A stretch of DNA of 64,000 nt from an uncultured Bacteroides sp. (GCA_900766005.1 CAAFTU010000096.1:1-64000), one strand, 5' to 3'. Counted from the stretch's first letter, positions 44,298-54,439 are shown. Notes: a model not told the origin generated them from the sequence alone. Translations and numbers: made by a program.

Positions 44298-46562
44298 ATG
44301 AATTTGAAAACACAGTTGATAGCTTGCTGCACGAGCACCATGCTGATATTGAGCGCGTGCACTGCTAACACCAACGTAGAAGATTACAGTGCCCATGTCA
44401 ATCCTTTCATCGGAACGGGCGGACATGGACATACTTTTCCCGGAGCTGTTGTTCCGCATGGCATGATCCAACCCAGCCCCGATACCCGTATCGACGGATG
44501 GGATGCCTGCTCAGGTTATTACTACAACGACTCTACCATTAACGGCTTCTCTCACACACACGTAAGCGGAACCGGCTGCTGCGATTACGGAGATGTTTTG
44601 CTCATGCCGACAGTGGGAAAGCAGACCTATCAGACCACAGACTCACAAAGTCAGCAACTGCCTTATGCATCGGCTTTTTCACACGAAAACGAATCGGCAG
44701 AACCGGGATATTATTCGGTCTTTCTGGACAGATATCAGGTCAAAGCTGAATTGTCGGCTTCTAAGAGAGGAGCTATTCACCGCTATACATTCCCAGCAAG
44801 CAAAGAGTCCGGATTCATCATCGACCTGGACTATAGTCTGCAGCGCCAGACCAACTCGGAAATGGAAATCAAGGTGCTGAGCGATACTGAAATCTGCGGG
44901 CATAAGAAAACCACCTATTGGGCTTTTGACCAATACATTAATTTCTATGCTAAATTCTCCAAACCGTTCACTTACACACTCATCAACGACTCCGTCACAA
45001 TGGACAACGGCAAACGGTTGCCTATTTGCAAGGCTTTACTGCAGTTTGAAACGAAAAAAGATGAACAGGTACTGGTAAAGGTAGGGGTATCTGCCGTAGA
45101 TATAAAGGGAGCACAGAACAATGTCTTGTCTGAAATAGCCGATTGGGATTTCGACAAAGTGCGCCAGCATGCACGCAATGAATGGAACCGCTATCTGTCG
45201 AAAATAGATGTTACCACTACCAATCAGGAAGACAAAACGATTTTCTATTCGGCGCTTTATCACACCGGCATCAGCCCGAACCTGTTTACCGATGCTGACG
45301 GACGCTATTTAGGAATGGACTTAAAAGTACATCAAGGAGATGTGAAGCAGCCTATATACACTACGTTCTCTTTGTGGGACACCTTCCGTGCGCTGCACCC
45401 GCTGATGACCATCATTGATCCGGATTTGAACACACAGTTCATCCAATCTCTGCTGAAAAAGCATCAAGAAGGTGGTATCTTCCCGATGTGGGACTTGGCT
45501 TCCAACTATACAGGCACCATGATTGGCTATCATGCCGTACCCGTCATTGTGGATGCGTATACAAAGGGCTATCGCGATTTCGATATTCAAGAAGCCTATA
45601 AAGCTTGCCTGCGCACTGCCGAATATGATACAACAGGCATCAAATGCCCGGCACTGGTATTGCCTCATCTGATGCCCAAAGCCAAATATTACAAGAATTC
45701 CATCGGATATATCCCCTGCGACCGGGAGAACGAATCGGTGGCCAAAGCGTTGGAATATGCATACAACGACTGGTGTATTTCTGTTTTCGCCGAATCAATG
45801 ACTGATTTTGACAATAAAGACAAATATGCACGCTTCGCCAAAGCTTATGAGTTTTATTTTGACAAGGAAACCCGCTTCATGCGTGGTCTTAACTCGAAAG
45901 GCGAATGGCGCACCCCCTTCAACCCGCGTGCGTCTACTCACCGGAACGACGATTACTGCGAAGGAACCGCTTGGCAATGGACTTGGTTTGTGCCTCATGA
46001 TGTAGAAGGACTGGTAAACCTGATGGGAGGAGAAAATGCGTTTGCATCCAAACTCGACTCACTGTTTACAGCTGATTCTTCACTCGAAGGTGAAACCACT
46101 TCATCAGACATCAGCGGACTGATTGGACAATATGCCCACGGCAACGAACCGAGCCATCATGTGACACACTTATACAACTATGTCAACCGCCCGTGGAGAA
46201 CACAGGAATTGGTAGACAGTGTGTTCCAAAGCCAATACGCCAATCGTCCGGACGGACTGGCAGGCAACGAAGATTGCGGACAGATGTCAGCTTGGTATAT
46301 TCTCAACTCGATGGGCTTCTACCAAGTATGTCCGGGTAAACCCGTCTACTCCATCGGCCGACCTGTTTTCGATCAGGCTGTAGTCAACCTGACTAATGGA
46401 AAGAAATTCACAGTCATGGTGAAAAACAACAGCAAAAAGAACAAATACATCGAAAGCATGTTGCTGAACGGACAAACGCTACATACCCCGTTCTTCAGCC
46501 ATCAAGACATCGTGGACGGCGGAACCCTTGAAATAACAATGAGTGACAAACCCAACAAATAA
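44298..46562 (+). CDS. GH92 alpha-mannosidase, lipoprotein (second of three)
   Basis: A 754-residue lipoprotein when started at the ATG at 44298, which gives a proper SPII signal (LILSAC, Cys18). The longer upstream frame from 44199 reads back through the end of the anti-sigma gene and is not a signal peptide. GH92 motifs are complete: VNPFIGTGGHGHTFPGAVVP, FSHTHVSGTGCCDYGD, CEGTAWQWTWFVPHDVEGL, HGNEPSHHV and GNEDCGQMSAWYI. The GHGHTFPGA variant is the form usual for alpha-1,2-acting enzymes, though linkage is only a guess. It corresponds in position to BT3991. It lies 13 bases after the anti-sigma gene. Confidence 0.92.
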   Translation: MNLKTQLIACCTSTMLILSACTANTNVEDYSAHVNPFIGTGGHGHTFPGAVVPHGMIQPSPDTRIDGWDACSGYYYNDSTINGFSHTHVSGTGCCDYGDVLLMPTVGKQTYQTTDSQSQQLPYASAFSHENESAEPGYYSVFLDRYQVKAELSASKRGAIHRYTFPASKESGFIIDLDYSLQRQTNSEMEIKVLSDTEICGHKKTTYWAFDQYINFYAKFSKPFTYTLINDSVTMDNGKRLPICKALLQFETKKDEQVLVKVGVSAVDIKGAQNNVLSEIADWDFDKVRQHARNEWNRYLSKIDVTTTNQEDKTIFYSALYHTGISPNLFTDADGRYLGMDLKVHQGDVKQPIYTTFSLWDTFRALHPLMTIIDPDLNTQFIQSLLKKHQEGGIFPMWDLASNYTGTMIGYHAVPVIVDAYTKGYRDFDIQEAYKACLRTAEYDTTGIKCPALVLPHLMPKAKYYKNSIGYIPCDRENESVAKALEYAYNDWCISVFAESMTDFDNKDKYARFAKAYEFYFDKETRFMRGLNSKGEWRTPFNPRASTHRNDDYCEGTAWQWTWFVPHDVEGLVNLMGGENAFASKLDSLFTADSSLEGETTSSDISGLIGQYAHGNEPSHHVTHLYNYVNRPWRTQELVDSVFQSQYANRPDGLAGNEDCGQMSAWYILNSMGFYQVCPGKPVYSIGRPVFDQAVVNLTNGKKFTVMVKNNSKKNKYIESMLLNGQTLHTPFFSHQDIVDGGTLEITMSDKPNK

Positions 46563-46567
46563 ACACT

Positions 46568-48847
46568 ATGACCATGAAAAAATTAACAATGACAGTCCTG
46601 CTGCTTGCATGCACACTGCTGACTCAAGCAAAAGACTGGACTCAGTATGTAAACCCGCTGATGGGCACAGAATCGGAATTTGCGTTGTCCACAGGCAACA
46701 CGTATCCGGCCATCGCACGCCCTTGGGGTATGAATTTCTGGACCCCTCAGACTGGAAAGATGGGTGACGGCTGGCAGTACACCTACACAGCCCATAAGAT
46801 CCGCGGCTTTAAGCAGACTCACCAGCCCAGCCCTTGGATCAACGACTACGGACAATTTTCCATTATGCCTGTTGTCGGTCAGCCGGTGTTTGATGAAGAA
46901 AAACGGGCCAGCTGGTTCTCTCACAAAGGAGAAACAGCCACTCCCTATTATTATAAAGTCTACCTGGCCGAACATGATGTTGTAGCAGAAATGACTCCCA
47001 CAGAACGGGCAGCCCTTTTCCGCTTCACATTCCCTGAAAACGAACATTCGTATGTGGTAGTAGATGCATTCGACAAAGGTTCGTATATCAAAGTCATTCC
47101 GGAAGAAAAGAAAATCATAGGATATACCACTCGCAACAGCGGCGGTGTACCCGACAATTTCAAGAACTATTTCATCATTGAGTTTGACAAGCCATTCACA
47201 TATCAGGCAACAGTAGCCAATGGTGATATTCAAGAGAATGCAACCGAACAAACGACAGAGCATGCCGGTGCCATCATTGGTTTCCAGACACGCAAAGGTG
47301 AACAGGTACATGCTCGCATTGCCTCTTCATTCATCAGTTTCGAACAGGCTGCAGTCAATATGAAAGAGCTGGGCAAAGACAACATGGAACAACTTGTCAA
47401 GAAAGGTAAAGATGCCTGGAATCAAGTGTTGGGCAAAATAGAAGTAGAAGGAGGCAATCTCGATCAATACCGCACTTTCTACTCCTGCCTATACCGTTCA
47501 CTGCTGTTCCCACGCAAATTCTACGAACTGAACGAAGCTGGACAACCGGTTCATTATAGCCCCTACAACGGTGAAGTCCTGGCTGGATACATGTATACAG
47601 ATACAGGCTTCTGGGACACCTTCCGCTGCCTGTTCCCCTTACTGAACCTCATGTATCCTTCTGTAAACAAAGAAATGCAAGAAGGACTTATCAACACATA
47701 TAAAGAGAGCGGATTCTTCCCCGAATGGGCAAGCCCAGGCCATAGAGGCTGTATGGTGGGAAACAACTCGGCTTCTGTGTTAGTGGACGCTTACATGAAA
47801 GGCGTAAAAGTGGATGATGTGAAAACACTCTACGAAGGATTGATTCACGGCACTGAAAATGTGCACCCCGAAGTATCATCAACCGGCCGCTTGGGACATG
47901 AGTATTACAACAAACTGGGATATGTACCCTACGATGTGAAAATCAATGAAAATGCGGCCCGCACACTGGAGTATGCCTATAACGACTGGTGTATCTACCG
48001 CCTGGCTAAAGAACTGAAGCGTCCTAAAAAGGAAATCAAGCTTTTCGCCAACCGCGCTATGAACTATAAGAACCTGTTCGACAAAGAGTCTAAACTCATG
48101 CGAGGACGAAATGCCGACGGCACATTCCAAGCTCCTTTCTCACCACTGAAATGGGGAGATGCATTTACAGAAGGAAACAGCTGGCACTATACTTGGTCTG
48201 TGTTCCACGACCCGCAAGGATTGATTGACCTGATGGGTGGAAAGGATATGTTTATCACAATGATGGACTCTGTATTCTCCGTTCCTCCCGTATTTGACGA
48301 AAGCTACTACGGACAGGTAATCCACGAAATCCGTGAGATGACAGTCATGAACATGGGAAACTACGCACATGGCAATCAACCGATTCAGCATATGATTTAC
48401 CTGTACGATTATGCCGGTCAGCCATGGAAAGCGCAATATTGGCTGAGACAGGTAATGGACAGAATGTATACTCCGACTCCTGATGGCTATTGCGGTGATG
48501 AGGACAACGGACAAACTTCTGCCTGGTACGTGTTCTCTGCCCTTGGATTCTATCCTGTATGCCCGGGAACTGATGAGTATATCATGGGGACTCCGCTGTT
48601 CAAGAAAGCAACACTTCACTTTGAAAACGGAAATACACTGGTAATTGATGCGCCCAACAACAGTAAGAAGAATTTCTACATTCAATCCATGAATTTAAAT
48701 GGTGCAGACTATACCAAGAACTACCTCCGCCACAGTGATCTGTTCAAAGGAGGTACCATCCGTATTGATATGGGCAACCATCCCAACAAAGAAAGAGGAG
48801 TTAAAGAAGAAGATATGCCTTACTCTTTCTCTAAAGAAGAAAAATAA
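46568..48847 (+). CDS. GH92 alpha-mannosidase, exported (third of three, divergent motifs)
   Basis: A 759-residue exported protein with a cleavable signal (LLACTLLTQAKDW), so probably periplasmic rather than lipid-anchored. GH92 landmarks are present but altered: YVNPLMGTESEFALSTGNTYP replaces the GT-GG-HTFPGA type, FKQTHQPSPWINDYG replaces the HTH-SGTG loop, HGNQPIQHMIY replaces HGNEPSHHV, and GDEDNGQTSAWYVFSALGFYP keeps the catalytic acids. These changes line the active site, so a different mannose linkage or branch is likely. It corresponds in position to BT3990. It is the last gene of the plus-strand operon, with a strong terminator at 48882. Confidence 0.92.
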   Translation: MTMKKLTMTVLLLACTLLTQAKDWTQYVNPLMGTESEFALSTGNTYPAIARPWGMNFWTPQTGKMGDGWQYTYTAHKIRGFKQTHQPSPWINDYGQFSIMPVVGQPVFDEEKRASWFSHKGETATPYYYKVYLAEHDVVAEMTPTERAALFRFTFPENEHSYVVVDAFDKGSYIKVIPEEKKIIGYTTRNSGGVPDNFKNYFIIEFDKPFTYQATVANGDIQENATEQTTEHAGAIIGFQTRKGEQVHARIASSFISFEQAAVNMKELGKDNMEQLVKKGKDAWNQVLGKIEVEGGNLDQYRTFYSCLYRSLLFPRKFYELNEAGQPVHYSPYNGEVLAGYMYTDTGFWDTFRCLFPLLNLMYPSVNKEMQEGLINTYKESGFFPEWASPGHRGCMVGNNSASVLVDAYMKGVKVDDVKTLYEGLIHGTENVHPEVSSTGRLGHEYYNKLGYVPYDVKINENAARTLEYAYNDWCIYRLAKELKRPKKEIKLFANRAMNYKNLFDKESKLMRGRNADGTFQAPFSPLKWGDAFTEGNSWHYTWSVFHDPQGLIDLMGGKDMFITMMDSVFSVPPVFDESYYGQVIHEIREMTVMNMGNYAHGNQPIQHMIYLYDYAGQPWKAQYWLRQVMDRMYTPTPDGYCGDEDNGQTSAWYVFSALGFYPVCPGTDEYIMGTPLFKKATLHFENGNTLVIDAPNNSKKNFYIQSMNLNGADYTKNYLRHSDLFKGGTIRIDMGNHPNKERGVKEEDMPYSFSKEEK

Positions 48848-48881
48848 TCCATCCTCCTAAAGGAAGATTATAATATAACAT

Positions 48882-48929
48882 CACCGCCACCCCTCCTACA
48901 GAAAGGAAAAAGGGGTGGCGGTGTTTTTT
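48882..48929 (+). terminator. Terminator of the plus-strand PUL operon
   Basis: CACCGCCACCCC (48882-48893) pairs perfectly with GGGGTGGCGGTG (48912-48923) and six T follow. Confidence 0.92.
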
Positions 48930-49308
48930 ATGTGGATAACGAACAGAACTAATTTTGAAGAACCACGAGCGACCGTCAATCTATCTATTATCTATTCCCC
49001 TGCTGACTACCTGCAAACTGCAAAATACACGATATGAATCCCTGAAATTATCTCAATGACATCAGTGCTCAAAGACCCTATCACAAGCATACTACGCATA
49101 AGAAACTCATAAAACTGCTTCCGCACCAATGGAAGTTGCAACATTAGGAAAGTGTGTTGACCAAACAGGCTGCAGAATCTGGCAACTATCCCAACTGCAA
49201 CATATGGGTTCAACAAAACTATAGTAACTGCAACTATTAAGTCTATAGTGACAGTCGCTATTGTTATATAGAAAGGTTCAAAACCTGTAGTTCTTCGGAT
49301 ACTTACAT
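48930..49308. other. Gene-free stretch between the convergent PUL operons
   Basis: Bounded by the two operon terminators. I see no supportable gene. The motif CTGCAAC or GTTGCAAC recurs near 49133, 49194 and 49227. A loose 24-bp duplication starting CTATAGT lies at about 49219-49265. Confidence 0.4.
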
Positions 49309-49351
49309 AAAAAAAGAGGATGCAAAGTTCATTTTAAAACTGCATCCTCTT
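49309..49351 (-). terminator. Terminator of the minus-strand PUL operon
   Basis: On the minus strand AAGAGGATGCA pairs perfectly with TGCATCCTCTT (plus 49341-49351 and 49314-49324) and seven T follow. It lies 43 bases past the last gene. Confidence 0.9.
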
Positions 49352-49394
49352 CATTTATTATTAAATTAAGACTTCTTTAATAGAACTCAAAACC

Positions 49395-50744
49395 TTATTC
49401 AAACATCTTAATTGAAGTCAACATAGAATAAGCACGATGATAACCTTTTATACCAATCTTTACATAACGAGCTTTCACCGGCTTAACAAACTGAACATAA
49501 TGGAATTGCTGGTTAGGTAATCCTGCAACATCTCCATGATTTACCCAAGCGTCCCTATCCGTAGATGTAGACACTGAGATATATCGAGTTGCATAATATG
49601 AATTAAAATAGAAACGATACTTAAACTCGATACCTTTCAAATCATGTTCCTCTTTCATGTCAACAATAAATGTACCCAAATAATCATTGTAACTATGAGT
49701 CAAAGAATTACTATCATTATCATCCAAAAGAACATTACCATTAGCACCCCAACCGAAATTCTGCAAGTCAGTCACTTCCCATCCGGCTCTATCAAGGACA
49801 GAGAACGAAGGGAATCCTTCATCACCTTCTATAAAGCTGATATTCTTAATAGACTTAGAAGTTCTCAACTTCACAGTACCTTTCTCCTCAGATAAAGATA
49901 AATTCTCTTCCTCTGATTCAAAAGTTGGCTTAACTTTAAAATCGAATACAGTAGCATCTTCAGTGCTCAAGATAAAATCATCTTTCATTGACCAAGTAAT
50001 TTGTTGAGACTCTAACTGGCCTGCTGGAATTACGACTTCAGACGGTGAAACCGTGATGTCTTTCAAATACGCTTCAGGAATTCCTTCATAAGCGAGATTC
50101 ACCTTTACATCATAATCAGACGGCTTATCAAATTTCACTTTGAAAGAGTAAGTAATTGGAGCTGAATTCAGAATTTTATTTCCTTCAGCTGTTCTTTCAA
50201 ATGAAGCTGAATTTTGATTGGGTCCTTCAACGGAAGCAAGAATAGAGAATGCTTCTTTCTTGATTACGACCTTTGCTTCATAAGCAGTCTGCTCCATTTT
50301 ATAACCTGACACATCTGCTACAACACCTAATTCATAAATAGTTTCAGGTAATGTAGCTGCAGCAAAACTGAAATCATCCTCTTTTAAACCTACTGTTACA
50401 GACGTTTCTGTAGAACCTGCAGGAATTACAACTTCTGTAGCACTCAATTCTACTTTGTCTGCCGGTATATTCGTACAGATAGGAGTAAATGTCACTACTG
50501 CATCCTCGGGAGAAGGTTGAATAGTAAAAGTATATGTTCTTCTAATTTCACCATCCAATTTCAAACTTCTATCTTGCAGATAAACGGCCTGAAGATCTAC
50601 ATTAGACGAACTTTCATTACCATCAATCGTAAAAGAAGGCTGATTGTTTGGGAAATCTTTCAAATTCAATGTCTCATCATCTTGGCAAGAAAAAAGCAAT
50701 CCTGACACAAGCAATAAAGATATATATTTTTTAGATATCAACAT
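49395..50744 (-). CDS. PUL lipoprotein with C-terminal discoidin-like (F5/8 type C) domain
   Basis: A 449-residue lipoprotein (lipobox LFSC, Cys20, followed by QDDE, compatible with surface export). The N-terminal part holds two DUF1735-like/beta-sandwich repeats, each with the pattern VVIPAGSTE and VVIPAGQLES near 105 and 240. The C-terminal ~130 residues, from SFSVLDRAGWEVTD to YVKIGIKGY, look like a discoidin/CBM32-type carbohydrate-binding fold. It is the last gene of the SusCD operon and probably a surface glycan-binding protein that presents substrate to the endoglycosidase. No catalytic motif is visible. Confidence 0.78.
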   Translation of the reverse strand: MLISKKYISLLLVSGLLFSCQDDETLNLKDFPNNQPSFTIDGNESSSNVDLQAVYLQDRSLKLDGEIRRTYTFTIQPSPEDAVVTFTPICTNIPADKVELSATEVVIPAGSTETSVTVGLKEDDFSFAAATLPETIYELGVVADVSGYKMEQTAYEAKVVIKKEAFSILASVEGPNQNSASFERTAEGNKILNSAPITYSFKVKFDKPSDYDVKVNLAYEGIPEAYLKDITVSPSEVVIPAGQLESQQITWSMKDDFILSTEDATVFDFKVKPTFESEEENLSLSEEKGTVKLRTSKSIKNISFIEGDEGFPSFSVLDRAGWEVTDLQNFGWGANGNVLLDDNDSNSLTHSYNDYLGTFIVDMKEEHDLKGIEFKYRFYFNSYYATRYISVSTSTDRDAWVNHGDVAGLPNQQFHYVQFVKPVKARYVKIGIKGYHRAYSMLTSIKMFE

Positions 50745-50767
50745 AGTATTTCAATTTTATGTATTAA

Positions 50768-52201
50768 TTATAACTCAGCTGGCCAAGCATATTTCTTCGT
50801 ATCATTTTTCTTATAGAAGAAAGTAGGATCTTTCAAAGGAGAGCCATACAGCGTTTCGGCACCAGTAAGGCGATCCCAAATAAGAGAAAATCTGTTTGGG
50901 AAAGGTGCAAATCCCATAAACCATCCATAACCTCCATCCAACAAGCGTTTAGCACCTTCAGGATTCAGGTTACCCCCTCTTTGCAACATAAATTCCATAG
51001 AGAAACCGGCTACTTGTTTATTGGTCATGTTACCCCTCAAGTTAGCTGCGCCACTATGATAATCAGGAACAGCAATATCTGTATATTCTTCAGCAGAAAC
51101 ACCATCAACGCTATTTGTTCCATGCATGTATCCATAATCGAACACTGTTACCAGTTTATCAGGCATAGCTCTCTTAGTTTCCAGACACAAACGCGCTCCA
51201 GCTTCATAAGAACGATAAGCAAAAGCAGGATTATTTAAATCAGGATTAGGATCTGAATATTCATCATCAAAATTCACACCATCCAAATTGTATGCATAAC
51301 AGTATTGTGCCAACTCTCTAGCAAAATCCTTACAGCCAATAGGAGACAACTGAGCCACACCAGCCTGGTCATGATTACCCAAGATACCCAAAATAACTTT
51401 GATACCACGTTTACGCAATGGCTGCAGATACTCTTCATTGTTATCGAGCAGGAATTGAACATTTGGGTTACAATTTACAAAAGGACGGCCTGCAACAGGA
51501 TCATAATTGATATTACCTGCAAACAACACAACTGCATCCCACAAGTACTTACCATTTTCCAATTGGAAGCAAAGAGCATTCAGCGGATTAACGTCATTTA
51601 CCTCAAAGAACAAAATACCTTTAGGCAAATCATCTCCTTTGAAAGCATTTCCCTTAGAGCGCATATCTTTAACTAAATACATGCAATGACGAGCCTCTTC
51701 ATTAGCAAACTGAACATTACCATTCACTTCTTCTACAGCCAAAGGAATAACGTAAGTAACATCTTCTTCCAACTCTGTATTCGTTGATATTTTCAATGAA
51801 AGTTCTGAAGATACCTTATCAGAATCAAAGTTCATCACACCTTCGTTGTCCAAAGCTACAAGACTAGTTGGATACAATTTAAAGTCTGTTCCATGTGCTT
51901 GATTATAAGTCGTAAGATAAGCTTCATCTATAGCCAACTTTACAGAAAGAGCAGCAGAAGGAGCTTTGCTAAGACTCAAACGTACAGAAGCCTTAGAGTC
52001 ATCTGTATAAAGTTCCACGATAGGACTAGCACTGTTGGTTACAACATCTTTCAAGTGTGCATTCAATGTATAAATACCTTGATATTTAGACTCATCGGTA
52101 GTTCCACCGATTTCCAAATCGTCAGCACAAGATGCAGAGAATGCTGCAATGAATGCCATCATAGAGGCAAACAATGGATATTTTATTTTTCTAAAATTCA
52201 T
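50768..52201 (-). CDS. GH18 endo-beta-N-acetylglucosaminidase with DUF1735 N-terminus
   Basis: A 477-residue lipoprotein (SASC, Cys25, then ADDLE). Residues about 40-170 form a DUF1735 (BT_3987-like N-terminal) domain; about 190-470 form a GH18 barrel of the EndoS/EndoH type. The catalytic strand reads LDGVNFDDEYS with D312 and E314 as the substrate-assisted pair, the numbering I recall for BT3987. It probably cuts the GlcNAc-beta1,4-GlcNAc core of high-mannose N-glycans on the cell surface, releasing the glycan for SusCD import. The motif's middle Asp is replaced by Asn310. It begins five bases after the LamG gene stop, within the operon. Confidence 0.92.
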   Translation of the reverse strand: MNFRKIKYPLFASMMAFIAAFSASCADDLEIGGTTDESKYQGIYTLNAHLKDVVTNSASPIVELYTDDSKASVRLSLSKAPSAALSVKLAIDEAYLTTYNQAHGTDFKLYPTSLVALDNEGVMNFDSDKVSSELSLKISTNTELEEDVTYVIPLAVEEVNGNVQFANEEARHCMYLVKDMRSKGNAFKGDDLPKGILFFEVNDVNPLNALCFQLENGKYLWDAVVLFAGNINYDPVAGRPFVNCNPNVQFLLDNNEEYLQPLRKRGIKVILGILGNHDQAGVAQLSPIGCKDFARELAQYCYAYNLDGVNFDDEYSDPNPDLNNPAFAYRSYEAGARLCLETKRAMPDKLVTVFDYGYMHGTNSVDGVSAEEYTDIAVPDYHSGAANLRGNMTNKQVAGFSMEFMLQRGGNLNPEGAKRLLDGGYGWFMGFAPFPNRFSLIWDRLTGAETLYGSPLKDPTFFYKKNDTKKYAWPAEL

Positions 52202-52206
52202 AAATC

Positions 52207-53358
52207 TTATTTTTTAACTGCAGGTAATTCAACATTAATCCAAGTAGGGGTAGTATTACCGGTAATATCATTTCCGTTACCAGTTTGGTCAATAATCTTT
52301 GCACCTGTACCCTCATTAAATTTCCAATATGCAAGAAGTCCTTCTGAATGAGGATCCACCTCATACGGATTAGCTGCAATTTGTTCAGATGTGCGAGCTA
52401 TATTCCATACACGAACTTCTGAAATTTCTCCAGGCAACCAACGGCCAGGTTCCCACGAATATCCGATATAACAATTGGAAGACAAGTTGACAGCCCCTGA
52501 TGCTGCGTTGTCCGAATAAACCTTTTCACCATTTTTGAAATAACTACGTTCACCTGTATTAGCGTTGTAAACTACGGCTATATGAACAAATTCATCAACT
52601 GGCAAACCATCTACAACATTGGGACCAGGGAAATTACCGCCGGGAGCTACACACTGGAATTGATCTCTTGGACGGTCACCATCACCAATACGAAGCAGGA
52701 ATCCACCTTCTACACCAAATACAGTGCTCAACGCATTGCTACGATTATCCACCCAATCACTACTGCGAACCAAAGCTTCTACAGTAATAACTTTAAGTGA
52801 ACTTACTTTAGTATAGTCTTTCCAATATACAGGGAAGTAATTTTCGTCAATATTAGCCACCACGTTAATCAACGCAGCACCCTTAAACACAAAATACGCA
52901 GTTTTCTTACTTTCAAGTACAGCGATATCAGAATTAACCACAGTAACCGGCAATACAAAACGCTTTTCACGATTAAGTTCGTGCGTATTCTTGAAATTAA
53001 CAACTACATCATCACTATTCACAGTTCCTTTTTTAATGGTAACTGTTTTATTCGGAATCTCGTAACAATCAGCTGGCAGCGCCTCTGCATGATCATTGTA
53101 AACCATATTATAAGTGGCTGTCAACGCAGGAGTTGCATCAAAAGTGATATTAATATCTTGCTCAGCCGGACTAGCCAAACGATAAGACACGGTACGGGTA
53201 GCTTCTTTAATATTAGCTTTAATCAGCAAATCGTCGGTAATGGCAGCTGAAGAAATATACAATTTATTGTCATAGTGATGTTCTTCATCCACATTTCCGG
53301 AGTTACATCCCACTACCAAAAACATGGCCACCAAACTCAGATAGTTATAGTATTTCAT
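52207..53358 (-). CDS. LamG/concanavalin-like lipoprotein with DUF1735 domain
   Basis: A 383-residue lipoprotein (lipobox VVGC, Cys18). The N-terminal half (about 30-160) is DUF1735-like. The C-terminal half (about 185-375) is a LamG-type jelly roll with ITVEALVRSSDWVDNRSN, then FVHIAVVYNANTGERSYFKNG, YIGYSWEPGRWLPGEISEVR and LLAYWKFNEGTG. It has no hydrolase motif and is probably a surface glycan-binding protein of the PUL, matching BT3986 in position. It lies between the GH18-like protein and the endoglycosidase, with gaps of seven and five bases. Confidence 0.87.
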   Translation of the reverse strand: MKYYNYLSLVAMFLVVGCNSGNVDEEHHYDNKLYISSAAITDDLLIKANIKEATRTVSYRLASPAEQDINITFDATPALTATYNMVYNDHAEALPADCYEIPNKTVTIKKGTVNSDDVVVNFKNTHELNREKRFVLPVTVVNSDIAVLESKKTAYFVFKGAALINVVANIDENYFPVYWKDYTKVSSLKVITVEALVRSSDWVDNRSNALSTVFGVEGGFLLRIGDGDRPRDQFQCVAPGGNFPGPNVVDGLPVDEFVHIAVVYNANTGERSYFKNGEKVYSDNAASGAVNLSSNCYIGYSWEPGRWLPGEISEVRVWNIARTSEQIAANPYEVDPHSEGLLAYWKFNEGTGAKIIDQTGNGNDITGNTTPTWINVELPAVKK

Positions 53359-53365
53359 AATTTAT

Positions 53366-54439
53366 TTACTTGTTAGGATTCATTGTAAAAATAATACTCT
53401 TTAAGAATGAATAATTACTGTCATAGTAATCACCTTCCACATTCATGATGAACAGTCCGCGACGGGTATATGTAGTAGCAGGCTTCCACAACCAAGAAGC
53501 AGCTCCTACAGCAGCTAAGACTTTATTATTTCCATCTACTGTACCCCAATATCCAATAACTTTATTTTTATCATCAGGCTGAGGCATCATGACACAGGCA
53601 AGCATATTATCCAAAGGAATGGGATTTACACCTTCATACAATTCCTTAGCATCTTCTCCAGCTTGCTGTGCCATAAGAATTTTTACATCTAAATCGCTTT
53701 CATTGGTAGACAAAGCTGTTTTAACAATTACATGCTTACAGTTTTTAAGGAATCCCATATTATCAGGAGCAATATACTGGGCGTTACCATAAAAAGTAAT
53801 AGATTTATCAGCACGCTCAGCTTTCCAAGCTGCAAATACATCAAAAAAAGCTTTTTGGCGAGCAATATAATTTCTCAAAACCTCATCCTTCATGCTAGTC
53901 AGAGAATTACCATTATATTCTAAGATAACACCATCATAATTATACTGATCAGACAAAGCAAGCTGTTCTTTGGCTCTCTTAAGTATATATTCCTGTTTTT
54001 CTTCCGCAGTCAATCCCGGATTCACTTCAAGCATAGCCTTCCATTCATCTTCAAACTGTGGATAAGAAATAGTATAAACGACCTTCGTACCTTTTTTGCG
54101 CACTTCGTTCATCTCCTCCAACAGTGACGGACCTACTTCAGTAGGGTTGTTCAAAGAAATATAATCCAAGCTATCAGGCATAGCAGTCAATCGTTCGGCT
54201 TGTTTTGTCGGATTAGCTACATTATTAATTGAAACAAACAACACATGATGATCACTCGCTTTAAACGCATTCAAATCTTTCAAATAATCTGCATAAAGCT
54301 GTGGATTTTTCTCTTCAAATGAAGGAGTATTAATGTTCAGGCTTTCCACCTCGGTCCACTCTTCGCAAGAAGACAGTGAGAATGAGGCAGCCATTCCCAA
54401 AGCCAAACATAAACTACTGTTCAATAATATATTTTTCAT
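53366..54439 (-). CDS. GH18-fold lipoprotein with degenerate catalytic motif
   Basis: A 357-residue lipoprotein when started at the ATG at 54439, which gives a clean SPII signal (LSSC, Cys25, then EEW). A longer frame from 54472 overlaps the susD stop and is less likely. The chain matches the putative GH18 (DUF4849-like) family of Bacteroides PULs. The catalytic strand reads YDGVILEYNGNS where active GH18 enzymes have D-x-x-D-x-D-x-E: the last acid is replaced by Asn and the preceding Asp by Glu. Hydrolysis is therefore unlikely and a glycan-binding role is inferred, matching BT3985 in position. Confidence 0.83.
   Translation of the reverse strand: MKNILLNSSLCLALGMAASFSLSSCEEWTEVESLNINTPSFEEKNPQLYADYLKDLNAFKASDHHVLFVSINNVANPTKQAERLTAMPDSLDYISLNNPTEVGPSLLEEMNEVRKKGTKVVYTISYPQFEDEWKAMLEVNPGLTAEEKQEYILKRAKEQLALSDQYNYDGVILEYNGNSLTSMKDEVLRNYIARQKAFFDVFAAWKAERADKSITFYGNAQYIAPDNMGFLKNCKHVIVKTALSTNESDLDVKILMAQQAGEDAKELYEGVNPIPLDNMLACVMMPQPDDKNKVIGYWGTVDGNNKVLAAVGAASWLWKPATTYTRRGLFIMNVEGDYYDSNYSFLKSIIFTMNPNK

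Noticed and set aside
40417..48847. Tandem GH92 genes as a recent duplication
   Set aside because: The three proteins differ at many motif positions, so they are old paralogues rather than a recent repeat.
49007..49216. 69-codon minus-strand frame between the PUL operons
   Set aside because: It lies beyond the operon terminator, has no promoter box or recognisable domain, and overlaps short CTGCAAC repeats.
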